The notes: generated by a model from the letters alone, not told the origin. DNA of 64,000 nt from Rhynchopus euleeides (GCA_963210315.1 OY723237.1:3162001-3226000), one strand, 5' to 3'; positions 20,206-32,094 are shown, counted from the first letter of the stretch. Numbers and translations: made by a program.

Positions 20206-20706
20206 TGGGGGGGGGGGGGGGGTAAATCGCGCGTCGTGCACCGCTGCCTCTATCAAATGGGGCCCCTTTCCACAGAGAGGAGGTGTAACGATCTCGCAAT
20301 GTAACAAAAGAAAGCCTACACCCCTCACCCTCCACACCACCCGCAGCCAACCCCAACCCAAGCCAAGCCTTTCCGCAGCTTGTCTTGTTGGCCCTCCCCA
20401 CCCCGGCAAATAGGGTGCACCCCCCCCCCCTCTCTCACTCCCAACTCCTGACCAAGGTGGCTGGCGCCGCAACTATCAAAGAGAGAAACGGTCTCTTCAC
20501 ATGATTTCATAAGTGAAGGGGGGAGGTAGGTGGATGGGGTTTTGATGGATAGGCAACACAGCGGAACAGGAGAGGGGGAGAGAGACATGGGGGAGAGAGA
20601 GAGAGGGGGGGTGGGGGGAGATGTGTGCCAGCACATTTTTTTTGGGGCTTCTGCACACTGCCTCCGCAAGGAGGCACAGGGTTGATCTCCCCCTTCCCTC
20701 GGTATG

Positions 20707-21361
20707 CAGGCCTGTCGCTAACTTTTCGATTTTGGAGATTTGGTGGGTTGACGCTCCTGTTTTGGGGGGGGGGATCAGGGGGGAAAACACTAGGGGTCAA
20801 TTTTTCTCGCGCGCGCTTCGCGCGCGCTCGTGTTGTTGCCAAATTTTCCCACCGGTGGACCACTAGGTGGGCACGGTGTGAGGCGCTGGGTTCCTTCCGT
20901 GGTTCCTCTCCCGCTCGCGCCGTCGGGTGCCGGAGGAAACCAAAAAATGGCTTTCGGGACCATGATTTCGACGCTGCCCCCTGATATGCCACGGCCGTCA
21001 AAGCGCAAGGACTTGGTTACGAGACGGGCACGCGAGATGGGGGGTCTGGGGGGCAGAGCCCCCCAGCCGCCGGAGGCCACGGTAGTGAGCATCTGTTCCT
21101 GCAAACCCATACTCTCTTCGACGTCGACCCAGTGAAAGTGGGTTGACGCTTGGTCGACGCTTGGTGAGCGTCGACCCAGTGTAATAAATGGGTTGACGCT
21201 TGGTCCAGGCTTGAATGGCAACCCAGTTCCACTGGGTCGACGCTCCAAGCCTCGACCAAGCGTCAACCCAGTCCACTGGGTCGACGCTGGGTCGACGCTT
21301 TTTTATGGGGGGGGAAACCCAAAATCACTGGGTCGACGGTCGACGCTTAGCGACATGCCTG
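20707..21361 (+). repeat. Segmental repeat, copy A
   Basis: Matches 27465-28247 from GCAGGCCTGTCGCTAACTTT to GCTTAGCGACATGCCTG. It includes the hairpin CGCGCGCGCTTCGCGCGCG (20807-20829), one dispersed hairpin repeat (21003-21098), and a 230-bp array (21125-21355) in which CACTGGGTCGACGCT and its complement alternate. No gene. Confidence 0.85.
21003..21098 (+). repeat. Dispersed hairpin repeat
   Basis: Contains the 5' module GCGCAAGGACTTGGTTACGA, the G-run hairpin (GGGGGGCAGAGCCCCCC) and the tail GCCACGGTAGTGAGCATCTG. Confidence 0.8.
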
Positions 21362-21398
21362 CTCGGTATGTAGACCAGAGTGGGGGGGGGGGGGGGGT

Positions 21399-22551
21399 AG
21401 GGGGGGTCAAATGCCACCCTTTTACGTGGACAAACACGATTTTTCAAAAAACCGGCGCAGAGGCCCCAAAGCCCCCGTAAACCCTCCAAACCCCCCCAGA
21501 TCGGTCCGGAAACCCATCGAACCCCACTTTTCCACCATTCCGGGCACCTCAGGTGCCCGAATTGGGGTACCTAAATTTTGTGCCACCGTTTGGTACCGGA
21601 CAGTGCCACTGTGTGGGAGGTTGGAAAAGAAAATGCCCCAACACACCACATCTGAGGGTTGCAATGCATGTTGCTTGCCAACCACGTCATCCGGTGGGTG
21701 TCAGGCGCTATGTAGGTGGCATTAGCCAGGTCTTCGATGAGTTCTGGCTTGTATATGTACCTCCCTGCCACCATGCACCGGGAGGCTGCCTGTAGGTACG
21801 GAACAAGTCCAGATGGTCGTGTGATTCCTGTGCAGCAGTGCTCCACAACCGGGATGTGTTGACAACGACTGTTGCAACACGAGCTGTACATTCCGGGAAC
21901 ACACGAAGTGCGCTGTCGTGGTACCCATTGTGCCAGAATTGGTAGTTACTGCGGTCTACTTTGCCTGGCCCAAGAGCACTGGTACTGAACGGTGCAATAT
22001 GCGTGGCGAGGTGAATGCAACGGAAGGGCGCAAAGTCAATACAGCTCTCGGATGGCGGGTGGTGGTGCCACTAGTGTGTGACGTTCACTCGAGGATACAA
22101 CGCATCACAATGAATCAGCAACCGTGGACCGAGTACAATACGCTCTCTGTGGCTGGTGTGGGGGACAAAGGCAGTGCCTGTGCCGCAGGCAGGGAGGTAC
22201 ATATACAAGCCAGAACACATCGAAGACCTGGCTCATGCCACCTACATAGCGCCTGACACCCACCGGATGACGTGGTTGGCAAGCAACATGCATTGCAACC
22301 CTCAGATGTGGTGTGTTGGGGCATTTTCTTTTCCAACCTCCCACACAGTGGCACTGTCCGGTACCAAACGGTGGCACAAAATTTAGGTACCCCAATTCGG
22401 GCACCTGAGGTGCCCGGAATGGTGGAAAAGTGGGGTTCGATGGGTTTCCGGACCGATCTGGGGGGGTTTGGAGGGTTTACGGGGGCTTTGGGGCCTCTGC
22501 GCCGGTTTTTTGAAAAATCGTGTTTGTCACCCCCATTTGACCCCCCCTAGG
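21399..22551. mobile_element. Long inverted-repeat (foldback) element carrying a coding-like fragment
   Basis: The arms 21399-21769 and 22189-22551 are reverse complements over about 365 bp, with a 419-bp spacer. The outer ends run into G tracts next to GGGGGGTCAAATG. Read inward-out, each arm encodes the same peptide fragment (GRYIYKPE, then HRMTWLASNMHCNPQMWCVG) with only a few replacements. The spacer also has a coding-like stretch (VPELVVTAVYFAWPKSTGTE). The fragments look like captured host or element coding sequence. No transposase is recognised. Confidence 0.65.
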
Positions 22552-22587
22552 GGGGGGGGGGGGGGCTTATTTTGATTGTCGAGAGTG

Positions 22588-22686
22588 GGGGTCTTCGCTA
22601 CGGGGTGATCGTCAGTGCATTTTGGTGCATTTCCTGTTGAATTGGCTGAAAACTGGCGAAGTTTGTCGACCAGCAAAGACCCCCCA
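22588..22686 (+). mobile_element. MITE copy with 4-bp target duplication
   Basis: The 99-bp insertion has ends GGGGTCTTCGCTAC and CAGCAAAGACCCCCC. It splits a short dispersed repeat whose uninterrupted form (GAGAGTGAATGG) stands at 20172-20183. The word AGTG is present once there and flanks the insertion on both sides (22584-22587 and 22687-22690). This is direct evidence for insertion with a 4-bp target duplication. Confidence 0.8.
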
Positions 22687-25128
22687 GTGAATGGAAAAAG
22701 CAAGTCACCCAGCACCTTCTTGCAATGTTAGTCCTTTTTTTGAAGTCACCACACCAGATATGCTGTGCAGGGTGGATCAATGCACAATGGGAGGCTGTGT
22801 AGCAGTTGCCTGCCAGTTGGCTTGGTGGAGAGACCCAGAGAGAGGGGGGAGGGGTTTTTTTGATCGTCGCGAGTGAACGGAAAAGCAAGTCTCCTCCCAA
22901 CACCTTCTTGCAACGTTTGTCCTTTTTGTAGTCCAGAGTGGACCAGAAGGGGTGGGGGGGTCGTGAAGCAGAGGCAGAGGGGGTGGGGGTGGGGGGAATG
23001 TAGGTGGCTGCTGTTCTTTTGTGTGCGCCAAAAAAAATATCAAATCCCAATTTCACGGGATATGACAGCTGCGGTGTCGATAGGGCGAAACGCACGAAAA
23101 CAAATTGCTTGCTTGATTGAAGGATTGTCATCGCTTGGGCGGGGGTCCTTCTGGCAAAACAAAAGTCACAGCGAGTCACACACACATTCACACACACACA
23201 TGAATCTTTTTGGAAAACGTCGGGTGGCACCTGGTAGGGACAGGCCAGGAAACCTGCCCTTAGGTCAGCGCACCACCGCTTTGCTTGCGGAGGTCCATCA
23301 TACACACACACACGTGAATCTTTTTATAGTGGAAACCACGCCAAACACACATTGCTATTGCTGTGTTCACCCTCCACTGTCACGTGAGTGGCACGCACAC
23401 ACACACATGCATCTCTCTCCACCTCCTGCCTGTTGCATTTCCACATATCCAACCCTCCATGAGGACTACAGCAGCAAAAGGGAGACAGAGAGATGACAAA
23501 AGGGTGTGCCTGAGGAGGGAGGCATGGGTGGGGGTGGTGGGGGGTTGTATAAAAAACGGTCTCAAAAAAACCCCCCCAAAAAAAAGCTTGTATACAAAAG
23601 GGGAGAAGAAGGGTGCAGATCTAGTGTTCTTCTCGTGTGTGTGTGTTTGGTGTGGTGCAGAGGTGTGTGCCTGTTTGAAACTTATTGGACTTATTGTGCA
23701 AATCATGGCCCATTTTGTGCGGGGAGGGGAGGGGGGGGGGGGGGAGGGGGTGTCCTGGACACGCCAGCACAGCGCCACCCCACCCGAGCTGTGTGGATGC
23801 ATGTGTGTGCGCTGCACTTTTCTGCACTGCGTCGCAAAAGACACTCACTCCTCTCCACCCATCCTTTCCCACAACATTCGCCTGCACAGGTTGTGCAGAT
23901 TTTGTACGTAGGAGTGGGAAGAGAACGGGTAAAGGGGAGAGGCGGTGGTGGTGGTGATGTTGGTGTTGGAGAGACGAAATCAGTAGGTCGGCGAAATGTC
24001 CATCGCAAAGAGCGCGTATCCCCACCGTTCGTACGGGGCTTAGCTGGGTGGGGGGGGGGGGGTTTGATCGTTAGCTGGGTGGGGGGGGGGGGGGTGAGTG
24101 GGTGGGAGCGGGGATAACCCGGGCCAGTCCAGTTCATAAAAAAAAGGTGCAATTTTTTTTTCAGAGCGGGAGGGTGGGGGTGGGGAGGGTGGTGGTGGTG
24201 GGGGTCACCACCCCACCACCACCACCGATTCCAGCCCCCCCACACCCCCGGGTGGACAACATAGATAGGGCCGATTTTTTTTGCTATTTTTTTTAAAAAA
24301 AGCTTGTTTGTGCGCCAAAATCTCTGGACCCACTCCTTCCCAGAACAACCACCACCTTCTATTTTCTACCCACCCCACCCTACCCCCCCACATCCCTGTT
24401 TTGAGACTGGAAACAGGCCCCCCCCTCCCCTCAGCCACTGCCGCTGTTTTCATCCGATACCCAGCAAAGGAACACCTCGAAGAAACCGGCAGGCTACACC
24501 TCGCACCCTGCGTCTCAATAAAAGACCCCCCCCCCCCCCCCCCCCAATCCCCCGGTGCGACACCTCAATTTGCTATCGGGCGCATTGCTATACTTTCATG
24601 CACATCTGAGCGCAAAGACCCTAAGTGTATATACAACGCAAAAAGGGGTGGGATGGAATGGGGGTGGAGGGGGGGGGGGTATAGTGTAGCAGGAGAAGGG
24701 TAAAGCACAGCACAGCCGAGCCGAACTCTCTCCCCAGCCTTCACTCGTTATGCAGTTTTTTTTGTGTGTGTCCCGGCCAGGGTGTTCGCTATCTCCCACC
24801 TTCCTCAGAGACTGTGGGTGAAAGGGGTAAAATTGCCGCCTCAAATTTTTTTTCGCGCGCGCTTCGCGCGCGCGAAATCATGCAACATCGGCCCCTCAGA
24901 CAAATTGCCTGAAGGGTCCAGACCAGGGTACTATATATGTTTGGCGCAAGGGGCCCATTTCGCAGTTCGCGGCTGCAAAATGGAGGTTTTGCGGCAATCA
25001 GTGAGTACGTCGGGAGTTGGTGACGAACCCAAAACAGGATCACGGACCGTCGCCGATACCCGTTCTCGAGAAGGAAGGGCACGGTCACATGCGCTCGTTA
25101 GTTCCTGTTGGACAGACTTCACAGGTCA

Positions 25129-25190
25129 CAGGGGGGTCTGGGGGGCGGAGCCCCCCAGCCGCCGGAGGCCACGGTAGTGAACATTTGTCA
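25129..25190 (+). repeat. Dispersed hairpin repeat
   Basis: G-run hairpin GGGGGGCGGAGCCCCCC and tail GCCACGGTAGTGAACATTTG, following GGTCACAGG. Confidence 0.8.
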
Positions 25191-25796
25191 GCCTCGTCCC
25201 CGAGTCCGCTTCATAGTCGAACACCACATACAGACAACGTGCACCTTGAGACAGCATGCTCAAGAGGTACAGCGGCCTGGTGCCTGTGGCAGGCCACTAT
25301 GCTCTTGGCTTCGGCCTCCTCTGGCTTTGACCATGCTGATGCCGGCAATAGCTCCGACGGTCCCCAGCAGGTTCAGATCTCGCTTCTTTGGGTTATTTCC
25401 GCTCCGTGCGAAGCGTGGTGGTATCAATTTGTGCGAGAGGGTGCTGCCCTTCTCCTTCAGAACCCCTTCCCACCTGAGGCAAAAACTTCCGAGAAACTTT
25501 TTTTATTTAATTTCTCCCCCTTGGGAGAAATGCCGGGGAGAGAGGTGGGAGAAGGGTTTTCCCAGAATCATTTTTTTAACGAAATAGGCCCCTATTTCTC
25601 CCCGAGCGAACGCCCTGTGTCCCGGAATCGGGAAGGTGAGGAGGAGGAGGGGGGGGAGTGGTGGTGGGCTGGGGTGGTGGTGGTGGTGGTGGTGGTTGTG
25701 GGGGTGGGGGGCCACTTCACCACTCGAAAGTGCGGAAAAAAAAACAAAAAGTGTCTCGAAAGTCCGGGGGGGGGGGGGGGGGGGGACGGGTGTCGT

Positions 25797-25797
<1 letters not shown>

Positions 25798-25830
<33 letters not shown>
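25798..25830 (+). repeat. (CA)n microsatellite
   Basis: About 16 CA units directly abut copy A of a 357-bp direct repeat. A longer CA tract abuts the other end of copy B. Confidence 0.95.
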
Positions 25831-25832
<2 letters not shown>

Positions 25833-26187
25833 GCCCTCAAGACTCTTGGAGCGGCCTGACTATTTAGTGTCTTTGTCGCAGCAAGGGGGCGATATATACC
25901 GCTTTTTTATTGATTTCACGTGTCAGTGTTTGACTTTTTCGCAACTTCATTTCTTCCTTTTCTCCCTCTCCAACCCCACCCGTGACACCACCAGGGTTTA
26001 GCTAGCCCTGGTCCGATTATCCCCGGTTCTTCGCTGAAGAGACGCGGCCGGGGGGAGGGGTACGAAGAGTACGCGTCGAAACCGGTGTCACGTCGTGTTG
26101 GGGAATCCTTCGGGAGTGCGATACTGAAGGGGAGGTGCTACTGCCCGTGCAGGGCGACACCGCCTTAAAACTTCATAACCACACACA
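25831..26187 (+). repeat. 357-bp direct repeat, copy A
   Basis: Identical, apart from a C/T near the end, to 26629-26985 at a spacing of 798 bp. It starts AAGCCCTCAAGACTC and ends CATAACCACACACA. It contains GGGTTTAGCTAGCCC and a CG-rich stretch. No gene is seen. The 441 bp between copies has no recognisable product. Confidence 0.9.
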
Positions 26188-26628
26188 AACCCTCTATTCC
26201 CCCAGGCCTGATGAGCAAACCCCCCTGCCCCATGTTGTGACTTCCTTTCTACCTTGCACAAAACATCCCATTTGCCCCTTTTCTTCCTTCGAAAGTGTTG
26301 TGACTACCCCCCCTTCCCCACCCCTCGGGAGTGCCACTCCTCTGGTGGTTAAAAGTGACCCGCCGTTGTGCCTTCGGCATCTGTTGCGTGTGCCGTCGTA
26401 TGCTTCCTATGCACTAGTTATAGCTATCCGGGGGCGGTCTGCTGTCGCACCAGTGGGCTGCCCCACCTCTGCACCCTCGGTTTTTAAGATGTTCACCACA
26501 GCGGAGAATGATCCCCTTCTCTGTGGCGATCGAGCCAAGCTGGACGAGGTTCGCCTTCGGGCGAAGGTCATGTGGGCGGACAAAAGGTGCCTGCTCCTGA
26601 GACTCATCAGCAACCTGTTTCTCCCTTC

Positions 26629-26976
26629 AAGCCCTCAAGACTCTTGGAGCGGCCTGACTATTTAGTGTCTTTGTCGCAGCAAGGGGGCGATATATACCGC
26701 TTTTTTATTGATTTCACGTGTCAGTGTTTGACTTTTTCGCAACTTCATTTCTTCCTTTTCTCCCTCTCCAACCCCACCCGTGACACCACCAGGGTTTAGC
26801 TAGCCCTGGTCCGATTATCCCCGGTTCTTCGCTGAAGAGACGCGGCCGGGGGGAGGGGTACGAAGAGTACGCGTCGAAACCGGTGTCACGTCGTGTTGGG
26901 GAATCCTTCGGGAGTGCGATACTGAAGGGGAGGTGCTACTGCCCGTGCAGGGCGACACCGCCTTAAAACTTTATAA

Positions 26977-26985
<9 letters not shown>
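26629..26985 (+). repeat. 357-bp direct repeat, copy B
   Basis: Second copy of the repeat at 25831. Its right end runs into the long CA microsatellite, which suggests that CA tracts took part in generating the duplication. Confidence 0.9.

Positions 26986-27055
<70 letters not shown>
26978..27055 (+). repeat. Long (CA)n microsatellite
   Basis: Uninterrupted CA dinucleotides over about 78 bp. Confidence 0.97.
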
Positions 27056-27056
<1 letters not shown>

Positions 27057-27464
27057 CACCCCCCTCCCCCTTTTTCTCACAAGATAGGGGGGTGTCGGAG
27101 ACTGTAGCAGACCGTAGCAGAAGCCCCCATATTTCGTCCTACGTTCGTAGTCAACAAAAATCCCCATTTCTGCTACACCACGCCGGAGAGCGCACTTTTC
27201 TTTGGCACACAGAGTTTGCTATTTTTTTTTCTTGGGTAGCCCTTACATGCAAAAAAAACGGCCACCCCTCCCCTCCCCTCCCTCCCCCTCCACCTTCGCA
27301 CCACCCGTTCCTCCATTCCCTCTTTTTCGTGGGTCTCAGACAGGGGGTTTGGGAGGTTGAGTAAGTGAGTAAGTGAGTCTGTGAGTTCGCGAGTTCGTGT
27401 GCTGTGTGTGTGTGTCTGCGTGTGGTGGGTGGGGTGGGACGAGGGGGCGGGATTGGAGGAAAGC

Positions 27465-28247
27465 AGGCCTGTCGCTAACTTTTCGATTATGGAGATTTGG
27501 TGGGTTGACGCTCCTGTTTTGGGGGGGGATCAGGGGGAAACACTAGGGGTCAATTTTTCTCGCGCGCGCTTCGCGCGCGCTCGTGTTGTTGCCTAATTTT
27601 CCCGTCGGTGGACCGCTAGGTGGGCACGGTGTGAGGCGCTGGGTTCCTTCCGTGGTTCCTCTCCCGCTCGCGCCATCCTCGGGTGCCGGAAGAAACCCAA
27701 AAAATAGCTTTCGGGACCATGATTTACCCCCTGATATGCCACGGCCGTTGAAGCGCAAGGACTTGGTTACTAGACGGGCACGCGAGATGGGGGGTCTGGG
27801 GGTCGGAGCCCCCCAGCCGCCGGAGGCCACGGTAGTGAACATCTGTTCATTGTGGGCGTACAGGTTCTGTGTGAGTTGGCTGCGTCCTCCTGAGGCTACT
27901 GGAGCTGTTGGATTCCTGACCTGTGTGCACACGCTATACAGGGGGGTCTGGGGGGCGGGGCCCCCCAGCCGCCGGAGGCCACGGTAGTGAGCATCTGTTC
28001 CTGCAAAACCATACTCTCTTCGACGTCGACCCAGTGAAAGTGGGTTGACGCTTGGTCGACGCTTGGTGAGCGTCGACCCAGTGGAACCGGGTCAACGCTA
28101 GGTTAGCGTCGACCCGGAATGGGTTGACGCTTGGTCCAGGCTTGAATGGCAACCCAGTTCCACTGGGTCGACGCTGGGTCGACGCTTTTTTATGGGGGGA
28201 GAAACCCAAAATCACTGGGTCGACGGTCGACGCTTAGCGACATGCCT
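27465..28247 (+). repeat. Segmental repeat, copy B
   Basis: Counterpart of 20707-21361. It is longer because it holds two dispersed hairpin repeats with their spacer (27755-28003) instead of one. The GTCGACGCT array (28020-28245) and the CGCGCG hairpin (27560-27579) are retained. Confidence 0.85.
27755..28003 (+). repeat. Dispersed hairpin repeat, two copies with spacer
   Basis: Copies at about 27755-27850 and 27940-28003, separated by the TTCTGTGTGAGTTGGCTGCG spacer also found at 19.5 kb. Confidence 0.8.
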
Positions 28248-28652
28248 GGGAGGAAAGGGCAGGGAGAAGGGGGGGGGGGGGGATAATCTCAGGGTCGGGT
28301 GGGGGTGGGGGTGGGGTGGGGGGGGGGGGGGGCGGAGGGACAACAGGGACAACTACTACCCTCCCCCCCTCTCCCCCGTCCCCAAGTTCCCCCACCCCCC
28401 ACCCCACCCCACACCCGGCCCCATGCCTAACAGAAACGGAACGGGAGGGGGTGGGGGAGTGGGGGGAGTGGGGGGGGATGTACGCCTCACAGACTGACAC
28501 ACAGCAATACGGAGAGAGAGAGAGAGATCGAGACAACGACAACGACACACACCCCTTGAAAGAGCACACAGGATATTGCCTTCTTTGTCAGATACATTTT
28601 TCATCCCCGAAAAACCCCCCCCCCCACCGCTTAGGCGTCCCTTGGTGCCTGC

Positions 28653-30406
28653 TCACGAGGAATTTTGTGCGTGGGAGGGTATCAGCTTCTCGATCTGTGA
28701 CTGACTCATCCCTTTCCTTTCGTCTTGTGTAAAGTCGAACAGAGGGGGGAGGGGCTTCCCGCTCGGGAGACGTGCGGCCTGTGTGTGGGTGTGGTTTGTG
28801 TGTGGGGCTTGCACAATGGAGATGCCGTATCAAAGGGCAGAGGGTGTGTTTGTGTTACGTATTTTGAAAACCAGAGTTTTGCGCAGCGCACCCTACCGAG
28901 CTCGGGAAGTTGTGTGCGTGCTTTCAGTGTGGAAATGCACCGAACCCCACTCTACAAAATAATGCAAGATTTGCCCCGCCCCCCGCTGCGCGACTCTCTC
29001 TGTGTTTGACTGACTGGACTGTTGTGCACACCACCACGGGGTGTCTCAACCTCCCTTCGCTTTATTTTCAGACACCATCCCTGCGACTGCATGCAAGCTG
29101 AAACTGAAACAGACCCGGACCACTTATGTTGAGTGGCATTCATCAAACGAAAAGACATGGGCATACGGGGTCACGCAGCTCGTCGAACAGAGGGTGGCAG
29201 CAGGCATCGAGGGGCGCAACACGGGATGCCGGCGGATACCGCAGCATGCGTGTGATGAGGTCGGTCGCCTCCGGCGGGGTGTGAGGCCGGAAGATCTTGC
29301 TCCACGGGTGGGCTTTGATAGGGGGGAATTTGAAATCCGTGTGATTTCTGTTCATGGCTTCGATGTCCTCCCGCGTCGGCGTCCCCAACACCTTGATGAT
29401 CTCCACCAGCTGGTCGACACTGGACTCGCCGGGGAACAGGGGCTGCCCGATCAGCAGCTCTGCAAACACACAACCAAGCGACCACACGTCGATCGCTGGT
29501 GTGTAGTCTGTTGCACCGAAGATAAGCTCGGGCGCGCGGTAGTATCTTGAGCAGATGTACGACACGTTCGGTTCACCCTGTGAAGGCGGGGAGATGGGTG
29601 ATGTGGAATGTGTGAGTGATTCAAGGCTTCAGGGCTTCAGGGATCCGGACCATGTTTGTTCACCTACACTCCGCGCCCCAACGTGCAGGTCGACCGGAAG
29701 GTTGCACAAACAAGACAAACAAAACCGGCAATCCCCTTTTGCCGAGCAGGCCGCACCGAGCGGACCCGCTGAATTCGAACGTTCCCAGCATCCTCCTAGC
29801 CCTCTCATATTGTATCTTGTCCCTCCTCATCTTCCTCTCCTCCACAACACGGCAATCTTCTGTTTTCAGTTCTGGAGGGGCGAACCCGAATGTCACCCCA
29901 TGCATGACCCGGTGCCATACCTTTACCAATTGCTTGGCACTGCCGAAGTCGCACAGTTTCAGCACACCTGCTGCTGGGTCTACCAGAAGGTTTTGAGGCT
30001 TGATGTCTCTGTGGCAGATGTTGAGGGCGTCGCTGTGGATATAGTTGAGCGCACGGCTGAGCTGGTAGACAAAGAGCTTCACGAAGATGAGGGGCATGTA
30101 CTCTTTGTTCTTTGTGAAGTGGCGTGTGAAGCGGTAGACGGTGTCAGGGACGTATTCCAGCACGAGGTTCAGATACAGCTCCTCGGGTTTCTCGCCGTTG
30201 CTGTAGAAGCAGTGGTTCATGCAGACGATGTTGCGGTGGTTCAGCATCCGCATGATCTGCAATTCACGGTTCTTGTACCGCTTGTCTTGCAGCACCTTCT
30301 TGATGGCAACCACCTTCCCTGTCTCCACCACTTTTGCAAGGAACACCACCCCGAAGGAGCCGTGGCCGATCACGCTCTGCGCGCTGTAGGAGATGGTCTT
30401 CGGCAT
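28653..30406 (-). CDS. GSK3/Shaggy-family protein kinase, three exons
   Basis: CMGC-family Ser/Thr kinase. Coding exons 30406-29921, 29577-29167 and 28778-28653 join in frame (162 + 137 + 41 residues, then TGA). Donors are GTATGG and GTATGC; acceptors are CACAG. Visible motifs: Gly-rich loop [12 protein letters not shown] Lys in [10 protein letters not shown], catalytic [18 protein letters not shown], the GSK3 activation loop [18 protein letters not shown] with its regulatory Tyr, [25 protein letters not shown] and FDELRDP. The last exon supplies the family C-terminus [14 protein letters not shown]. At about 340 residues it is a minimal GSK3. Met at 30406 is the first in the kinase-like sequence. 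A good acceptor (TTCTCACAG) ends at 30431, and the reading frame is open to it, so a further 5' exon is likely. In other organisms the enzyme acts in Wnt-like, stress and flagellar-length signalling; its role here is not shown. Confidence 0.95.
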
Positions 30407-31567
30407 GCCACCCGGTCCAGACGTCTGCACCTGTGAGAAGCAAAGAGAGGATGATGTTGGGCAACAAGGGGTCAAAGGCACTGTTGTCTGGTGTAGAGCG
30501 AGCTCTGATGCTGCCTCCTCGCACAACACACACGTGGTGGTGTGAATAGCGTTTCGCACAAAATCAAGATGACAGAATTGATCCGTAGAAATCACACATA
30601 AACTCTACGGAACCCAGGATTTTTTCGATTACCCCCGTTGGATGTACAAACTACGCAAACATTTTGACCTTTTCTGCAACACCACAACACTGTACTCTTC
30701 TTGCTCAGCGCCAAATGACTCAGGCTCACACCGAGTGGCACCCCCCCTCCAATGCGGCACACAGCTCAGCTCAGCTCTCACGTCACGCATACCGTTGCAT
30801 CGGATGGCTGAACGCCACCCTCGGGAACCTTTGTCATGTTGCCTTCCCTTCAACAGGTCTGCCCAGTCGCGGGCGTCGTCGCTGCAGCCCAGACAGCCTC
30901 TCAAGCTGCGCCTTTGGCAAGGCCACTCGGGCACGGTTCGGAAAAAATCCCAGAGGTCTATCTGGCGTGGTGTGCCTCCGTGTGTATGTGTGTGTCGCGG
31001 GAGGAGTGTTCTGCAGCCTCCTGTCGTGGGGTGGTGGTGTGGGTGTGATGCGGCAGCACGCGCCACCCCCCCCCCCATCCTGCTGGGTCGTGAAGCGGTA
31101 GCAAAAACGTGGCAACAGGCAAAGGGGGTGGTTGGGCACTTCACAGTATTCTCTTCGAGTCAGCGTGTGAAGCGTGGAGCAGCAGGAAGGCTCGGGAGAG
31201 AGGGCGCAAGGGAGGGCGGAGGCGGAGACCGGGGGAGCGACGGGGCGGGGTTGGCAGCAGCAACGAAGTGGCACAGCGACACATCAGCGGAAAAGCTGAA
31301 GAGAGACGAGACGATCCCGCCGGAACGCCTGACGTATCCCCACTCACTGGAGGCTGCCCGACACAAGGCCCTTTGCATCCGAGGAAGTCAGACGCATGGC
31401 TCTTTGAATCTGAGGGCGCCCGACACAAGCCCCCTTGTATCTGAGGATGCCACCAAATCGAGATGATTTCACGATGTCGGTGTACCGTGTCGGGCCCCAG
31501 TCGGGAAATTTCAGCATCTTCGGGAACATCGGTGTCATTTTCGCTGTAAAAAGGGAATCATCGCATT

Positions 31568-31659
31568 GGGGGCCTTCGCTCCAAAGTGCAGAAAAGTGAG
31601 CGGCATCGCAATAGATAGGTTGCAACCCTGACACACTTTGACATCGAGTGAAGGCCCTC
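31568..31659 (+). mobile_element. MITE family copy (about 92 bp)
   Basis: Ends GGGGGCCTTCGCTC and GAGTGAAGGCCC, with core AAAGTGCAGAAAAGTGAG and ACACTTTGACA. Confidence 0.7.
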
Positions 31660-31994
31660 ACTGTCATGATTGAGATGAAACAGGCACATCAACAAGGGGG
31701 GGCGACTGGACTCTTGACTTAGTTTTGCTCCTCTCTCAGCCAAAACCATTGTGCCTCTGCTAGGGTGTTGACACCCACTGCGACACTTTTTCTGAGAATG
31801 TTGTCGACGATTCGATTGCTTCGACTGTCGACCAATCGAAAAGAGGGAGCGGGCAATACGAAACCATGGCAATTCACCCTCGACATAGTTTTGGCACATC
31901 CTCGCATCACAAAGGAGTGGCGCGAGGCAAGAGTTCCAACGATGCAATAGAAAGATATGGCGGAGAAACATAACAACGCAAGTCCCTCCAACGG

Positions 31995-32094
31995 CGGGCC
32001 TTCGCTCAGAAGTGCAGGAGGGCAAAAAAGGTGCCACTAAACTGGTTGTGAAGTGACACAGGCTGACACACAGTGGCACAGAGCAAAGGCCCCC
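31995..32094 (+). mobile_element. MITE family copy (about 100 bp)
   Basis: Ends GGGCCTTCGCTCAG and AGAGCAAAGGCCCCC. The left core AGAAGTGCAGGAGG is kept and the interior is diverged. Confidence 0.65.

Larger units (their letters stand above)
19217..28652. other. Gene-free repeat field between the palindrome element and GSK3
   Basis: About 9.4 kb with no supported host gene. It is made of hairpin repeats, a duplicated 655/783-bp module, a long inverted-repeat element, one MITE, a pair of 357-bp direct repeats and many simple repeats: G runs of 10-18 at 20149, 20206, 21381, 22551, 23731, 24050, 25766, 28270 and 28318, a C run at 24529, and GGT/CCA triplet tracts at 24190 and 25660. Coding-like fragments occur only inside the inverted-repeat element. 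Confidence 0.6.

Noticed and set aside
21125-21355. CRISPR-like regular array
   Set aside because: The repeated 15-mer alternates in orientation and there are no unique equal-length spacers. The genome is eukaryotic and no cas genes are present.
25831-26985. Direct repeats read as ends of an LTR-type element
   Set aside because: The repeats do not begin TG or end CA, and the 441-bp interior has no priming-site or coding feature.
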